Positions 38,349 to 46,871 of a DNA stretch of 64,000 nt are shown here, piece after piece. The DNA lies in the NCBI RefSeq assembly GCF_000017625.1, contig NC_009712.1, positions 2,232,001 through 2,296,000 of the forward strand. The letters are read 5' to 3'. A program made the position numbers and the translations under genes. Source of the stretch: Methanoregula boonei 6A8. Lineage in GTDB: Archaea; Halobacteriota; Methanomicrobia; Methanomicrobiales; Methanospirillaceae. The notes beneath the pieces were generated by a model. That model saw only the letters and a list, made by a program, of their open reading frames with translations. It was not told the DNA's origin and ran no database searches. Within the stretch, counting starts at the first letter, position 1. Every line of letters begins with the position of its first letter.

Positions 38349-39002
38349 ATGGGAACACCTCCGGCCGGATCCCGGGACGGTACGGAAAAACCGGTTCTTA
38401 CCGATCCTCCCTTTTATCTGGAGGAATTCGAACAGTCATATCGTTATATTATCGATGAGTACGAGGTCCGGCCCAGAGATATTGCCATTTTTATGCCCTG
38501 CGCGGTGAGAAAACCCTACAGCACGAGCCCGAGTCATCAGCTTATCCGGATGATCATCTCTCAGGTTTTCGATGAATCGCAGTACCATATCGTCATCTTT
38601 GGCACCTGTGGGATCGTACCGGCCGAGCTCGAGACCATGTACCCGTACGCGCACTACAAGTACATGCTCGGGAAGGTAAGCGATGAGAAGATCAAGGCAG
38701 ATTTTCTCAGGATAGAAGCCGACCGGGTAGCCGGATACCTGGAAAAGACCCGGCATCTCTACAAATACCGGATTGCCTATTGTATCGGACTCTTCCGTGA
38801 AGCCCTTCTCTGGGGATCGGAGAAATCCGGGGTGAAGATCGATCGTATCCTTCCGACAAGGGATCGCATCAACCGGGTAATCGAGGAAGAGGAGTGCCGG
38901 TTCCAGGAAGGGAGCCTCTCTATGGACGATTACCTCGGGGAGTTCTGCGATGAACTTCTCCGGTTCCGGAATACACACCCGGATCTGGCAAAAAAAGAAT
39001 GA
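38349..39002 (+). CDS. Stand-alone DUF5591 (archaeosine synthase-like) protein
   Basis: The protein is 217 residues. FMPCAVRKPYSTSPSHQLIR (about 49-68) is the conserved block of the DUF5591 module found at the end of archaeosine synthase and related tRNA-guanine transglycosylases. FGTCGIVPAELE follows. Here it is not fused to a TGT domain. It may act in tRNA archaeosine modification as an accessory or be a relative with another job; no TGT gene is visible in the window. The Cys in the motif is a likely active residue (inference). Confidence 0.7.
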   Translation: MGTPPAGSRDGTEKPVLTDPPFYLEEFEQSYRYIIDEYEVRPRDIAIFMPCAVRKPYSTSPSHQLIRMIISQVFDESQYHIVIFGTCGIVPAELETMYPYAHYKYMLGKVSDEKIKADFLRIEADRVAGYLEKTRHLYKYRIAYCIGLFREALLWGSEKSGVKIDRILPTRDRINRVIEEEECRFQEGSLSMDDYLGEFCDELLRFRNTHPDLAKKE

Positions 39003-39050
39003 CCGGATACGCCGCGTAGCGTTTTCCCTTGTACCGGGCCATTTCCTTTT

Positions 39051-39311
39051 TTAGGAGGGAAGAGACTTTGCAATCAGGTAAAATGCGAACAGTGCAGAGG
39101 CAAGGCCGGCAATGGTAAGAACCAGCGCTACGGTAGTGGACAGGGCCATCCCGTTATAGGGAAGCGCTTCCTTGAGGCAGAATAGCAGAAACGCCAGCGC
39201 AAGGAACCACCCGTAGGTCTTTTTCCCGATCACGGCCATGCGGATCCCATAAAGGAATATCAGCACATCGATACCTATCAGGATCGGCGTTACCCACGCA
39301 GGAAGGGTCAT
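39051..39311 (-). CDS. Small three-helix membrane protein, paralogue of 1741-2010
   Basis: The 86-residue protein has three hydrophobic helices (about residues 8-25, 33-49 and 58-80). Its loop and second helix (KKTYGWFLALAFLLF) align with those of the 89-residue protein at 1741-2010 (RRAYGWLIAITFALF). Function unknown. It lies between the DUF5591 gene and uspA. Confidence 0.65.
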   Translation of the reverse strand: MTLPAWVTPILIGIDVLIFLYGIRMAVIGKKTYGWFLALAFLLFCLKEALPYNGMALSTTVALVLTIAGLASALFAFYLIAKSLPS

Positions 39312-39373
39312 TGAGGTACAGGTGGGTGCCGGCAGGTAATGAGTGTACCGGGCCGATAAAAAAACAGGATTCC

Positions 39374-39805
39374 CTATTTCACCACAAGCACTTTGCAGGG
39401 CGCGGAACGGATGATCTCTTCGGCCACGCTCCCCAGGAGGAGACGTTCCAGCCCCCGCTTCCCCTGAGTGCCAATCACGATCAGATCGATCTTTTTCCGG
39501 GTCGCAAACTTGACAACCTCGGGGGCAGGGCGGCCTTCAAGGATCGCGGTCTCAACCTTAAGATCGCCGGCCAGGGAGCGCATCCGGGCAAAAGCCTGCT
39601 CAGCCTCGGCCTGGAAAACACGGTAGGTGTCCCCGAGCGGGATATCCCCGGACATGGTTGAGAAGGTTCCGGTATCAATCACGTACACCGCATAGAGTGT
39701 TGCCCCGCAGAGGCGGGCAACTTTTATTCCTTCTTCAAGAGCCGCACGATTCTTCTCCGAGCCGTCGGTTGCGATCAGGATACTGCTGAGGAAGTGTTCT
39801 GTCAT
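39374..39805 (-). CDS. Universal stress protein, ATP-binding type
   Basis: The 143-residue protein has the UspA fold: ILIATDGSEKNRAALEEG at the start, AVYVIDTG, and the nucleotide signature GTQGKRGLERLLLGSVAEE (GxxG-N9-GS). This motif marks ATP-binding members. UspA proteins respond to starvation and stress; partners here are unknown. It is on the same strand as the DHA2 pump gene, 28 bases downstream of its stop. Confidence 0.9.
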   Translation of the reverse strand: MTEHFLSSILIATDGSEKNRAALEEGIKVARLCGATLYAVYVIDTGTFSTMSGDIPLGDTYRVFQAEAEQAFARMRSLAGDLKVETAILEGRPAPEVVKFATRKKIDLIVIGTQGKRGLERLLLGSVAEEIIRSAPCKVLVVK

Positions 39806-39832
39806 CGGATGTGCCCCATCATATGATATGTC

Positions 39833-41644
39833 CTACTGTACATTATCCCCTGATACCTCTTGCGGATCGGTATCAGAAGCATTGATCGGGACTGCACCAT
39901 CCGACTCGTCAATATATTTTTCCCCCCTCATCGCGCAGAGCAGAGCTGCCACAAAGGATATGCCAGCCCCGATATAGAACGAAAGCGCCAGGGAGGGCAT
40001 AAAAGCCCCGGCAAGCGTTGTCGGGAACCAGACTGCCCCGGTAAGGGTGGCAAGGGTTGCCGGGGCAATTGTCGCAATCAGGGCCGGAGACAGGCCGCCA
40101 AGGATCATCTGGACCGGGTTGTACCCGAGGAATGCGGCAAATAGTGCACCGGTCGGGGGAATGGCGCTCATTGAAGGGATGAGCGGGCTTGCATTGGCCG
40201 CAGTGAGGGCTCCCGCGAGTGCCGTTGGGAACGCACCCGTAAGTCCCACCACAATGATGGTAAAAAACATCCCCATAGAGAGGACAAAGCCCGAGTTCAT
40301 CAGCGTTGACATCATCCCGGAAGTAACCCCGCGCTCATCAGGGGGTACGGAATTCATAATCGCTGCGGCATTGGGCGAGGAAAACATGCCGTTTCCTATC
40401 CCCATAATCATGAGAGCGATGGCAAAGGGCAGGTAATCGAAGTTGTACGGCAGGATCGCAAGAATCAAAAACGAGATCCCGACCAGTACCATGCCCAGCG
40501 TGCTGAGCCACCGGGCCCCGTATTTGTCGGAGAGGCTGCCGGAGAGCGGGCCCATAATAACAAACCCGATAGTGAGCGGCAGCATATAGACCCCGGCCCA
40601 GAACGGCGTGGACTCAAAACTGTACCCGTGCAGGGGCAGCCAGATCCCCTGGAGCAGGATGATGAGGATAATCATGACCCCGCCGCGGGCAAGGGCTGAC
40701 ATAAATCCGGCGGCATTCCCGAATGCAAAGTTGCGGATCCGGAAAAGGTCCATCCGGAACATCGGGTCTTCGACCCGGGTCTCGATGATGGGAAATGCAA
40801 AGAGCAGCAGGACGCCGCACAGGAGTGCAGCGACAACCCACGGATCTCTCCAGCCCATGGAATCGCTGCCATACGGGAGAAGGGCATAGGTGATACCGAC
40901 CAAAAAGATCGTCAGGCCTCCGATAAAGGAAAGATTCCCCCAGATATCGATCTTCTGGGAGCGTTTCCCATAGGCCGGCTCCTTGAGCTTGAGGAATGCC
41001 CAGATCGTGCCGACGACACCGAACGGCACACTGATCAAAAAGACATACCGCCAATGGAAAACCGCAAGGATGCCGCCGATCAGAAGTCCGACAAACTGCC
41101 CCGAGAGTGCCGCCACCTGGTTGAGGCCCAGCGCCTTTCCCCGCTCATCGGGAGGGAAGGCATCCGTGAGGATCGCCGCGCTGTTGGAGAAGATAAACGC
41201 CGCACCCACGGCCTGGACGACACGGAAGACGATGAGTTCAATAGCCCCGGCATCGCCGGTATCCGGGGTCAGGAAGAGTAGGATAGAACCTACCGTAAAA
41301 ATGGCAAACCCGATATTGTAGAGTCTCACCCTCCCGTACATATCCGAAAGCCGCCCGAAACTGAGAAGGAGGGTAGCGGTGACAATCCCGTAGCCCATCA
41401 GGATCCAGAGCAGGTACTGGAAGGAAGTGAGCGGGTTGATATTGATTCCGTTAAAAATAGCAGGCAGGGAGATCAGGATGATGCTCCCGTTCACCGCGGC
41501 CATGAACATGGCGATCGTTGTATTCGAGAGTGCAATCCACTTGTAATTCGGGTCCCGGGCAACTGCACCCGGTTCACCGGCCGGAAGGGGCGATCCTGAC
41601 GGGGAGGGCGCTGCTGTATCCACAGATTTTACCTGATCCGGCAT
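39833..41644 (-). CDS. DHA2-family (EmrB/QacA) multidrug efflux MFS transporter
   Basis: The protein is about 603 residues with 14 membrane helices, the DHA2 size. Near the start is [25 protein letters not shown]; motif A appears as [13 protein letters not shown], and motif C as [16 protein letters not shown]. It exports drugs or toxic compounds by proton antiport; the substrate is unknown. An internal Ala/Gly/Pro-rich loop (about 480-550) is long. The start may be the ATG at 41644 with AGGA ahead, or 41674. The upstream region has palindromes over the predicted start of transcription, suggesting repressor control. Confidence 0.88.
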   Translation of the reverse strand: MPDQVKSVDTAAPSPSGSPLPAGEPGAVARDPNYKWIALSNTTIAMFMAAVNGSIILISLPAIFNGININPLTSFQYLLWILMGYGIVTATLLLSFGRLSDMYGRVRLYNIGFAIFTVGSILLFLTPDTGDAGAIELIVFRVVQAVGAAFIFSNSAAILTDAFPPDERGKALGLNQVAALSGQFVGLLIGGILAVFHWRYVFLISVPFGVVGTIWAFLKLKEPAYGKRSQKIDIWGNLSFIGGLTIFLVGITYALLPYGSDSMGWRDPWVVAALLCGVLLLFAFPIIETRVEDPMFRMDLFRIRNFAFGNAAGFMSALARGGVMIILIILLQGIWLPLHGYSFESTPFWAGVYMLPLTIGFVIMGPLSGSLSDKYGARWLSTLGMVLVGISFLILAILPYNFDYLPFAIALMIMGIGNGMFSSPNAAAIMNSVPPDERGVTSGMMSTLMNSGFVLSMGMFFTIIVVGLTGAFPTALAGALTAANASPLIPSMSAIPPTGALFAAFLGYNPVQMILGGLSPALIATIAPATLATLTGAVWFPTTLAGAFMPSLALSFYIGAGISFVAALLCAMRGEKYIDESDGAVPINASDTDPQEVSGDNVQ

Positions 41645-41681
41645 ATATCCTGAATATTTGGGCGGGCATACCATGAATAAG

Positions 41682-41731
41682 GTGCACTATGCACATGTGC
41701 AGATAGTATCACCGGGTATACTGCTTTATAA
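41682..41731 (-). promoter_or_regulatory. Promoter with palindromic operator-like sites for the DHA2 pump
   Basis: On the minus strand the TATA box TTATAAAG is at about 41723-41731. Between it and the predicted start lies AGTAT-N8-ATACT (41705-41722). At the start itself is the perfect 12-base palindrome TGCACATGTGCA (41690-41701), next to GTGCA-N3-TGCAC (41682-41694). Such sites overlapping the start fit repression by a MarR- or TetR-like regulator, none of which is encoded next door. Confidence 0.55.
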
Positions 41732-41783
41732 CGGGAACTCCCCGTTGTCAGGGAGTTTGTGCGGGACCGGATTTTAGAGATAA

Positions 41784-42428
41784 TCACGTAGCGGGTGCAG
41801 GCTGCACGGGGCGTTTCACGCCCACTCTGCCGTTTTCGGCGGAAAGGACAAAACCCAGATCTTCAAGGTACTTCCGGCTTTTGCCACTCCCGTGGGTTAA
41901 GAGCTCCACCAGGTCATCCTCCTCATCGATATCTGTATGAAGCAGGAATGAGTCAATAACCTCGCAGGAGAGGCCGGCCTCCTGTGCAATCCGGATGTGC
42001 TTTAAGAAACTCATGCCGTAATAATCCACATGGAACTTTGCCGGTTCCCGCACAAAGATCGCATTGGTTCCTCCGCCACGCCCGGGCACAATCCCTATGT
42101 CGCTTGTGGTAGATGCCACCCGTTTTATTGCCGGACCGGTGGCGAGTGGAAGATCGGCCATGAGGATCAGGACCGGTCCTGCAGCCTGGGAAAGTACCTC
42201 ATTGAGCGTCCCGCTCAGGTCTTTATCAGCAATAGTGATCTGGACATCCTCGGAATCAAAGAGCTCGGTTGCGACAATCACCGGGCTGCAGTTTGCATCC
42301 CTTGCAGCAGCTATAACATCTTCAAGCATTGCACGGGCAAAGGCTTCCCGCTCCTCCGGTGAGAGGATCCCGGAGAGCCGGCTCTTGGGACCGGCCGGTT
42401 TGAAGGGAATCAGTGCATGGGGACACAT
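41784..42428 (-). CDS. cofC: 2-phospho-L-lactate guanylyltransferase
   Basis: CofC activates 2-phospholactate (or a related phospho-acid) with GTP for F420 synthesis. The 214-residue protein has ALIPFKPAGPKSRLSGILSPEER, ILMADLPLA with an Asp for metal, and GRGGGTNAIFV, all family blocks. It is followed by cofG about 2 kb away and preceded by cofE about 6 kb away, so F420 genes are spread in the window rather than in one operon. The gene appears monocistronic. Confidence 0.93.
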   Translation of the reverse strand: MCPHALIPFKPAGPKSRLSGILSPEEREAFARAMLEDVIAAARDANCSPVIVATELFDSEDVQITIADKDLSGTLNEVLSQAAGPVLILMADLPLATGPAIKRVASTTSDIGIVPGRGGGTNAIFVREPAKFHVDYYGMSFLKHIRIAQEAGLSCEVIDSFLLHTDIDEEDDLVELLTHGSGKSRKYLEDLGFVLSAENGRVGVKRPVQPAPAT

Positions 42429-42533
42429 GTGATACGCTCATATGCGGGACGACCAAAAAAAGATACTGATATATCCCGGGCTGGTTCGCCGTTGTACAGA
42501 TTTTAACATCCTCCACCGGCAAGAGTACAGAAT

Positions 42534-43013
42534 ATGGATCCACCTCCCTATTCCAGGGTCAGGCTCCCTGAACGAACGGTTGTTGGAATAGAGCGCCGGA
42601 CCTGCAATGCGGATTGCAGGAGTCTCGCTGATATCCCGGCCTGCTGGAAAGAGTTTCTCTCTACAAATGCGGCAGCACGCATCCCTCACCGGGTCACCCC
42701 GCCGGTGATGTATGCAGTCTATTCCGATTATGCATCCGACTGGACCGGTGAGTATAGCTATCTTCTCGGATGTGGTGTCTCAAAAGCCGGGGTACTCCCT
42801 AAAGGCCTCTCTGTCCGCCATATCCCGGCCCAGACCTATGCCTTTTTTCCTGCATGCGGGCAGATGCCGGACGCCGTTGTCGGCATCTGGGGTGGGATCT
42901 GGGGAACAGACCTGCCCAGGACCTATACCTGCGATTTTGAAGTGTATGACCGCCGGTTTACGGATAAAAAGACCCCACAGGTGGATATCTACGTAGCAAT
43001 CCGGGACCCGTAA
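42534..43013 (+). CDS. GyrI-like/AraC effector-binding domain protein
   Basis: The 159-residue protein looks like a lone effector-binding domain (GyrI/AraC_E_bind, SHS2-type): opening VRLPERTVVGIERR, then YAVYSDYASDWTGEYSYLLG, and GLSVRHIPAQTYAFF. No helix-turn-helix is attached. Such stand-alone domains bind small aromatic or cationic ligands. It converges with the histidine-kinase-like gene. Role unknown. Confidence 0.75.
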   Translation: MDPPPYSRVRLPERTVVGIERRTCNADCRSLADIPACWKEFLSTNAAARIPHRVTPPVMYAVYSDYASDWTGEYSYLLGCGVSKAGVLPKGLSVRHIPAQTYAFFPACGQMPDAVVGIWGGIWGTDLPRTYTCDFEVYDRRFTDKKTPQVDIYVAIRDP

Positions 43014-43025
43014 CAAGGGGAGATT

Positions 43026-44072
43026 TCAGGTGACTTTCGGTTTACCTTCCTTTCGGTAGGATTCCGGGGGGACATGGATCTCAAATCGCGCACCTTTGCC
43101 GGGTACTCCCGTCTCAACAATGGTCATGCCGGTGAGGGAGAGCATCTCATGCACCAGAAAAAGTCCCCAGCCGGTATATTTGCCAAATCCGCGCTCGAAG
43201 ATCCGCTCCTTGTCTGCATCCGGGATACCGGCGCCATTATCCTCGAAAATAACGAGACCGCCTTCGCCTTCCTCCCGGGCAGATATGCGAAGCTCCGTGG
43301 CCGTTTTCCCATGGCGGACAACATTGTCCAGCATCTGGGCTACGGCCTTTTCAAGGCCAATGTCGGCCAGGACTGCAGCAGTCCCGCAGTTATCGGTAAC
43401 CGTGATGCCCTTTACCGTCACGAGATCACCGGCACGGCGGATCACGGAGGAAAGAGGCTGCCAGACCGGCTGCTCGGTCCCAAGAATCTGGTAATCCTTG
43501 GCAAACTGGAACTGCCTTCGAATCTTCTCCAGAGCAAACCGCTCTTTTTCAATGTACGATTTCATCTGCGGATCGGTAACCACCATCTCCAGAAGCTCGG
43601 TATACCCGCTGACAGCCGTGAGCTGGTTGAGCACATCATGGCGGGTGACGCTCCCTACAAGATTGAGCTTCTTTTCGAGGAACAGTACCTTGTCCTGCAC
43701 CCGGCGCACTGCCAGAATGTTCTCCACGAGCTGCACAAGGACAGGGTACCAGGCATCCGGCGCCCCGGCCATGACCAGGTACTCTGCGCGATCTGCAACA
43801 GCGGACCGGAATACCTCCGGCTCATAGGCTGCCGCAAGGATAATCGCCGGCAGCCCGATTTGGTTCTCCCGCAGGTGGCGGACAAAAACAAGACCATTCT
43901 GCCCTTCTTCCTGGACCGCGATCACGACCCCCGGGTTGGTTGAGAGATTCCGGCTGACCGTCACTTCGGGGGACGCTGACGTGATAACGCGATAAGGACC
44001 GGCCCCGGAAAGATACTTTTGTAAGGCTGCGCTGCGGTCCGCCTTTGCATCAACGAGAATGATGGGGATCAC
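43026..44072 (-). CDS. Histidine kinase with degenerate N-terminal receiver
   Basis: The protein is 348 residues. The first 120 resemble a receiver, but the phospho-acceptor Asp position is not acidic (VVIAVQEEGQNG) and the conserved Lys is absent. A linker helix leads to the H box VTRHDVLNQLTAVSGYTELL (His at about 144). The ATPase has N box MLDNVVRHG, G1 IFEDNGAGIPDADK and G2 GWGLFLVHEML. The DHp-like helix pattern is of the archaeal type without PAS domains. It is soluble. A pseudo-receiver could sense rather than accept phosphate (inference). No response regulator is adjacent. Confidence 0.85.
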   Translation of the reverse strand: MIPIILVDAKADRSAALQKYLSGAGPYRVITSASPEVTVSRNLSTNPGVVIAVQEEGQNGLVFVRHLRENQIGLPAIILAAAYEPEVFRSAVADRAEYLVMAGAPDAWYPVLVQLVENILAVRRVQDKVLFLEKKLNLVGSVTRHDVLNQLTAVSGYTELLEMVVTDPQMKSYIEKERFALEKIRRQFQFAKDYQILGTEQPVWQPLSSVIRRAGDLVTVKGITVTDNCGTAAVLADIGLEKAVAQMLDNVVRHGKTATELRISAREEGEGGLVIFEDNGAGIPDADKERIFERGFGKYTGWGLFLVHEMLSLTGMTIVETGVPGKGARFEIHVPPESYRKEGKPKVT

Positions 44073-44221
44073 GATGTATCACGGGATCGCGCTGGAATCC
44101 GATAAACAGTCTATTTCGCCGGGATCATATAAAGACCATCCAGCGGAGGAGATCTCCACAGCCACAATGAGAACCTCATCTGCCGGCAGTGTTTAACATG
44201 TAAAAAGAGAACCGTACTGGT

Positions 44222-45211
44222 ATGGAGCCCCGGGTGATCACGTACACAAAGAACGTCTTTTTGCCGCTCACCAGCGTCTGCCGGAACCGGTGCGGGTACT
44301 GCTCGTTCCGCACCCCGGTTCAGGAAGGATGTGTCATGCTGCCTGAAGAGGTGGAAGCGGTTCTTGCGCAGGGGCAGGCGGCCGGGTGCACCGAGGCGCT
44401 CTTTACCTTCGGCGAGCATCCCGAAGAAGAGGAAGGTTTTCGCGCATACCTGGAAAAGACGGGTTACGATACCATCCTCGATTACTGCGAGGCAATGTGC
44501 CGGCTTGCTCTCCGGTACGGGATCCTCCCGCACACCAACGCCGGTATCCTCACGTATGACGAGATGAAACGGCTCCGGCCCACAAACGCCAGCATGGGCC
44601 TGATGCTTGAGACTACGGCACGGATCCCGGCGCACCAGGGATCGAAAGGAAAGGAACCGGAAGTGCGCCTTGCAATGATGGAAGACGCGGGCCGGCTGAA
44701 GATCCCGTTCACCACCGGCCTGCTCCTCGGGATTGGCGAGACTGCGGCCGGCCGCGAGGACTCACTTATTGCAATCCGGGACATCCATAAGAAGTACGGG
44801 CATATCCAGGAGATCATCCTCCAGAATTTCTGCCCCAAGAACAATACACCCATGGCTGCGTTCCGGGTGCCGGATACACAGGAGATCTGCAACACGATCC
44901 TGATGGCTCGCCGGATCCTGCCAGAGGAGATCTCCATCCAGGTAGCCCCCAATCTCATCGATGCGTCCCGGCTCATTGGTTGCGGGGTCAGTGATCTGGG
45001 GGGGATATCCCCGGTAACCATCGATTATGTGAATCCTGAACATCCCTGGCCGGCGTTCAACGACCTCAAAAAGATCGTTGGGGACGCAACACTTCAGGAG
45101 CGCCTCTGCATCTATCCACGGTTCATCCGGCCGGGCTGGTACGACCCTGGCCTGCAACCTCTAATAAACAGGCTCAACCAACGTATAAGCAGAGGGAGCA
45201 GCCAACCGTGA
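44222..45211 (+). CDS. cofG: FO synthase subunit 1 (radical SAM)
   Basis: CofG with CofH makes the deazaflavin FO of F420. The 329-residue radical SAM enzyme has its cluster motif as CRNRCGYCSF (about 20-29), early LPEEVEAVLAQG, and later GIGETAAGREDSL and NFCPKNNTP with a second conserved Cys. cofH is not in the window. The gene overlaps purC by four bases (GTGA), so they are co-transcribed. Confidence 0.94.
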   Translation: MEPRVITYTKNVFLPLTSVCRNRCGYCSFRTPVQEGCVMLPEEVEAVLAQGQAAGCTEALFTFGEHPEEEEGFRAYLEKTGYDTILDYCEAMCRLALRYGILPHTNAGILTYDEMKRLRPTNASMGLMLETTARIPAHQGSKGKEPEVRLAMMEDAGRLKIPFTTGLLLGIGETAAGREDSLIAIRDIHKKYGHIQEIILQNFCPKNNTPMAAFRVPDTQEICNTILMARRILPEEISIQVAPNLIDASRLIGCGVSDLGGISPVTIDYVNPEHPWPAFNDLKKIVGDATLQERLCIYPRFIRPGWYDPGLQPLINRLNQRISRGSSQP

Positions 45212-45978
45212 AGCAGAAAAAACTCCTCTATACCGGCAAGGCCAAATCGGTCTACCATACGGACGAGAAAGGAACACTGATCGTCGAGTTCCGCGACGAT
45301 ATCACCGCATTTGACGGCGGGAAGAAAGACACGCTCAAGAACAAGGGCAGTTACAATGCCGGCGTCTCGGCATTCTTCTTCTCCTACCTGGAAAAGAATG
45401 GGGTAAAAACCCATTTCCTGGAGATGCAGGACGAGAGCAGGATGGCGGTCCGCGAACTTTCCATGATCCCTCTTGAAGTGATCGTCAGGAATTATGCGGC
45501 GGGTTCGATTGTCAGGAACTACCCCTTCAAGGAGGGGACACCCCTGAAACCTCCGGTGATCGTGATCGATTATAAGGATGACTCCCGGCACGACCCGATG
45601 CTCAACGATGAATTGATCGTTGCCTTAAAACTCGCAACACCGGCGGAACTCAAAAAGATCAAGGCGATCGCGCTCAAGATCAATACCCTTCTCTCGGGCC
45701 TGCTGGCAAAACAGGGTATCACCCTTGTGGACTTCAAGCTGGAGTTCGGGCGCCAGGGAACAACCATCTATCTCGGCGACGAGATCAGCATGGACTCAAT
45801 GCGCCTCTGGGACAAAAAGACCGGCGAATCGCTGGACAAGGATGTGTACCGGTTTAACAAGGGCGACGTGATGGCAACCTACAACCGTGTTGCGGCACGG
45901 ATCACTAAACCACAAAAACCTGCGGCAGCCAAAAAGAAAGCACCGGTATCGAAAAAAACAGTGAAGCGGACGCGGTAA
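45208..45978 (+). CDS. purC: Phosphoribosylaminoimidazole-succinocarboxamide synthase
   Basis: PurC joins aspartate to CAIR with ATP in purine synthesis. The 256-residue protein opens KQKKLLYTGKAKSVY, and contains VEFRDDITAFDGGKK, the substrate loop VIVRNYAAGSIVRNYPF, and DFKLEFGR. A basic Lys/Pro/Ala-rich tail of about 25 residues (KPQKPAAAKKKAP) extends past the normal end. The start is GTG overlapping the cofG stop. Confidence 0.95.
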   Translation: MKQKKLLYTGKAKSVYHTDEKGTLIVEFRDDITAFDGGKKDTLKNKGSYNAGVSAFFFSYLEKNGVKTHFLEMQDESRMAVRELSMIPLEVIVRNYAAGSIVRNYPFKEGTPLKPPVIVIDYKDDSRHDPMLNDELIVALKLATPAELKKIKAIALKINTLLSGLLAKQGITLVDFKLEFGRQGTTIYLGDEISMDSMRLWDKKTGESLDKDVYRFNKGDVMATYNRVAARITKPQKPAAAKKKAPVSKKTVKRTR

Positions 45979-46043
45979 GAACTCCACAACACATAAGATA
46001 TGTCAAAAGGAATATGCGTATCAATCTTGCGAGGTGATCGGTG

Positions 46044-46325
46044 ATGACTGACGATGCGGAAACTGATGCAGAGATGCTCAAGTGGACCCGGGCGATCGCC
46101 CGCAAAAACGGGTGGATCCTCAATCCCGATGAAGATCACCTCAACATCGTGATCCGGGGGCTGGTGCGCAACAAGAAGAGGTTCGGGAGACCCTACTGCC
46201 CCTGCCGGTTGCGGAGCGGCGACGAGGAACGCGACCGTGCCATTGAATGTCCCTGTATCTACCACAAAGATGAGATAGCAAAGGACGGGCACTGCCACTG
46301 TCTCCTCTATTACAAAAAGCCATAA
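46044..46325 (+). CDS. Ferredoxin-thioredoxin reductase catalytic subunit
   Basis: The 93-residue protein has the three-pair Cys pattern CPC (RPYCPCR), CPC (IECPCIY) and CHC (GHCHCLL), which binds a [4Fe-4S] cluster beside a redox disulfide. It reduces thioredoxin with ferredoxin electrons. Related methanogen enzymes are known. GAGGTGATCG lies ahead of ATG 46044; GTG 46041 is possible. No partner subunit or thioredoxin is encoded next to it. Confidence 0.9.
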   Translation: MTDDAETDAEMLKWTRAIARKNGWILNPDEDHLNIVIRGLVRNKKRFGRPYCPCRLRSGDEERDRAIECPCIYHKDEIAKDGHCHCLLYYKKP

Positions 46326-46353
46326 GACCCCCTTTTTAGTAGACAATACCAGT

Positions 46354-46842
46354 ATGAAAAACACAAACCCGGGCCTTCCCCCCATCGTCGGCAGGGATCC
46401 GGAAATCCTTATCCTCGGCAGCTTTCCCAGCCTCATATCGCTTGGAAAAAGCGAGTACTACGGTAATCCCAAAAACCAGTTCTGGAGGATCATAGAGATC
46501 CTTTTCGGGATCGACCACGCCCTTTCCTATCCCCTCCGTACACATCTCCTGACAGAGCACCGGATCGCCCTCTGGGATGCCCTTGCTTTCTGCAGGCGGG
46601 AAGGAAGCATGGATTCCGCAATCTGCGATCCGGTTGCAAACGACATAACGGGGTTTGTTGCAGCTCACCCGACAATACGATGCATTGCACTCAACGGGAG
46701 CACTGCCGGCCGTTATTTTAAGAGCATGAACCCGGACCTGAACGGCCATATTCTTCCTTCAACCAGTCCCGCATATGCCAGCATGTCTTTTGCGGAAAAG
46801 ACTCTAGAATGGGCGCGCATCTGCATCCGGGATGCTCTATAA
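46354..46842 (+). CDS. Hypoxanthine-DNA glycosylase (family 6 UDG superfamily)
   Basis: The 162-residue protein has ILGSFPSLISL followed by YYGNPKNQFWRI, with the catalytic Asn block of the family 6 HDG/deoxyinosine glycosylases, then HRIALWDALAFC and LPSTSPAYASMSF as the final loop. These enzymes remove hypoxanthine (from deaminated adenine) from DNA. It starts 28 bases after the reductase gene and converges with the UbiB-like gene. Confidence 0.88.
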   Translation: MKNTNPGLPPIVGRDPEILILGSFPSLISLGKSEYYGNPKNQFWRIIEILFGIDHALSYPLRTHLLTEHRIALWDALAFCRREGSMDSAICDPVANDITGFVAAHPTIRCIALNGSTAGRYFKSMNPDLNGHILPSTSPAYASMSFAEKTLEWARICIRDAL

Positions 46843-46871
46843 AAAAAAGATTGGGCCTGCCCCGCCAATAC

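Noticed and set aside
42534-43013. GyrI-like protein as a full transcription regulator of the DHA2 pump
   Set aside because: There is no DNA-binding domain; it can at most be a ligand-binding partner.
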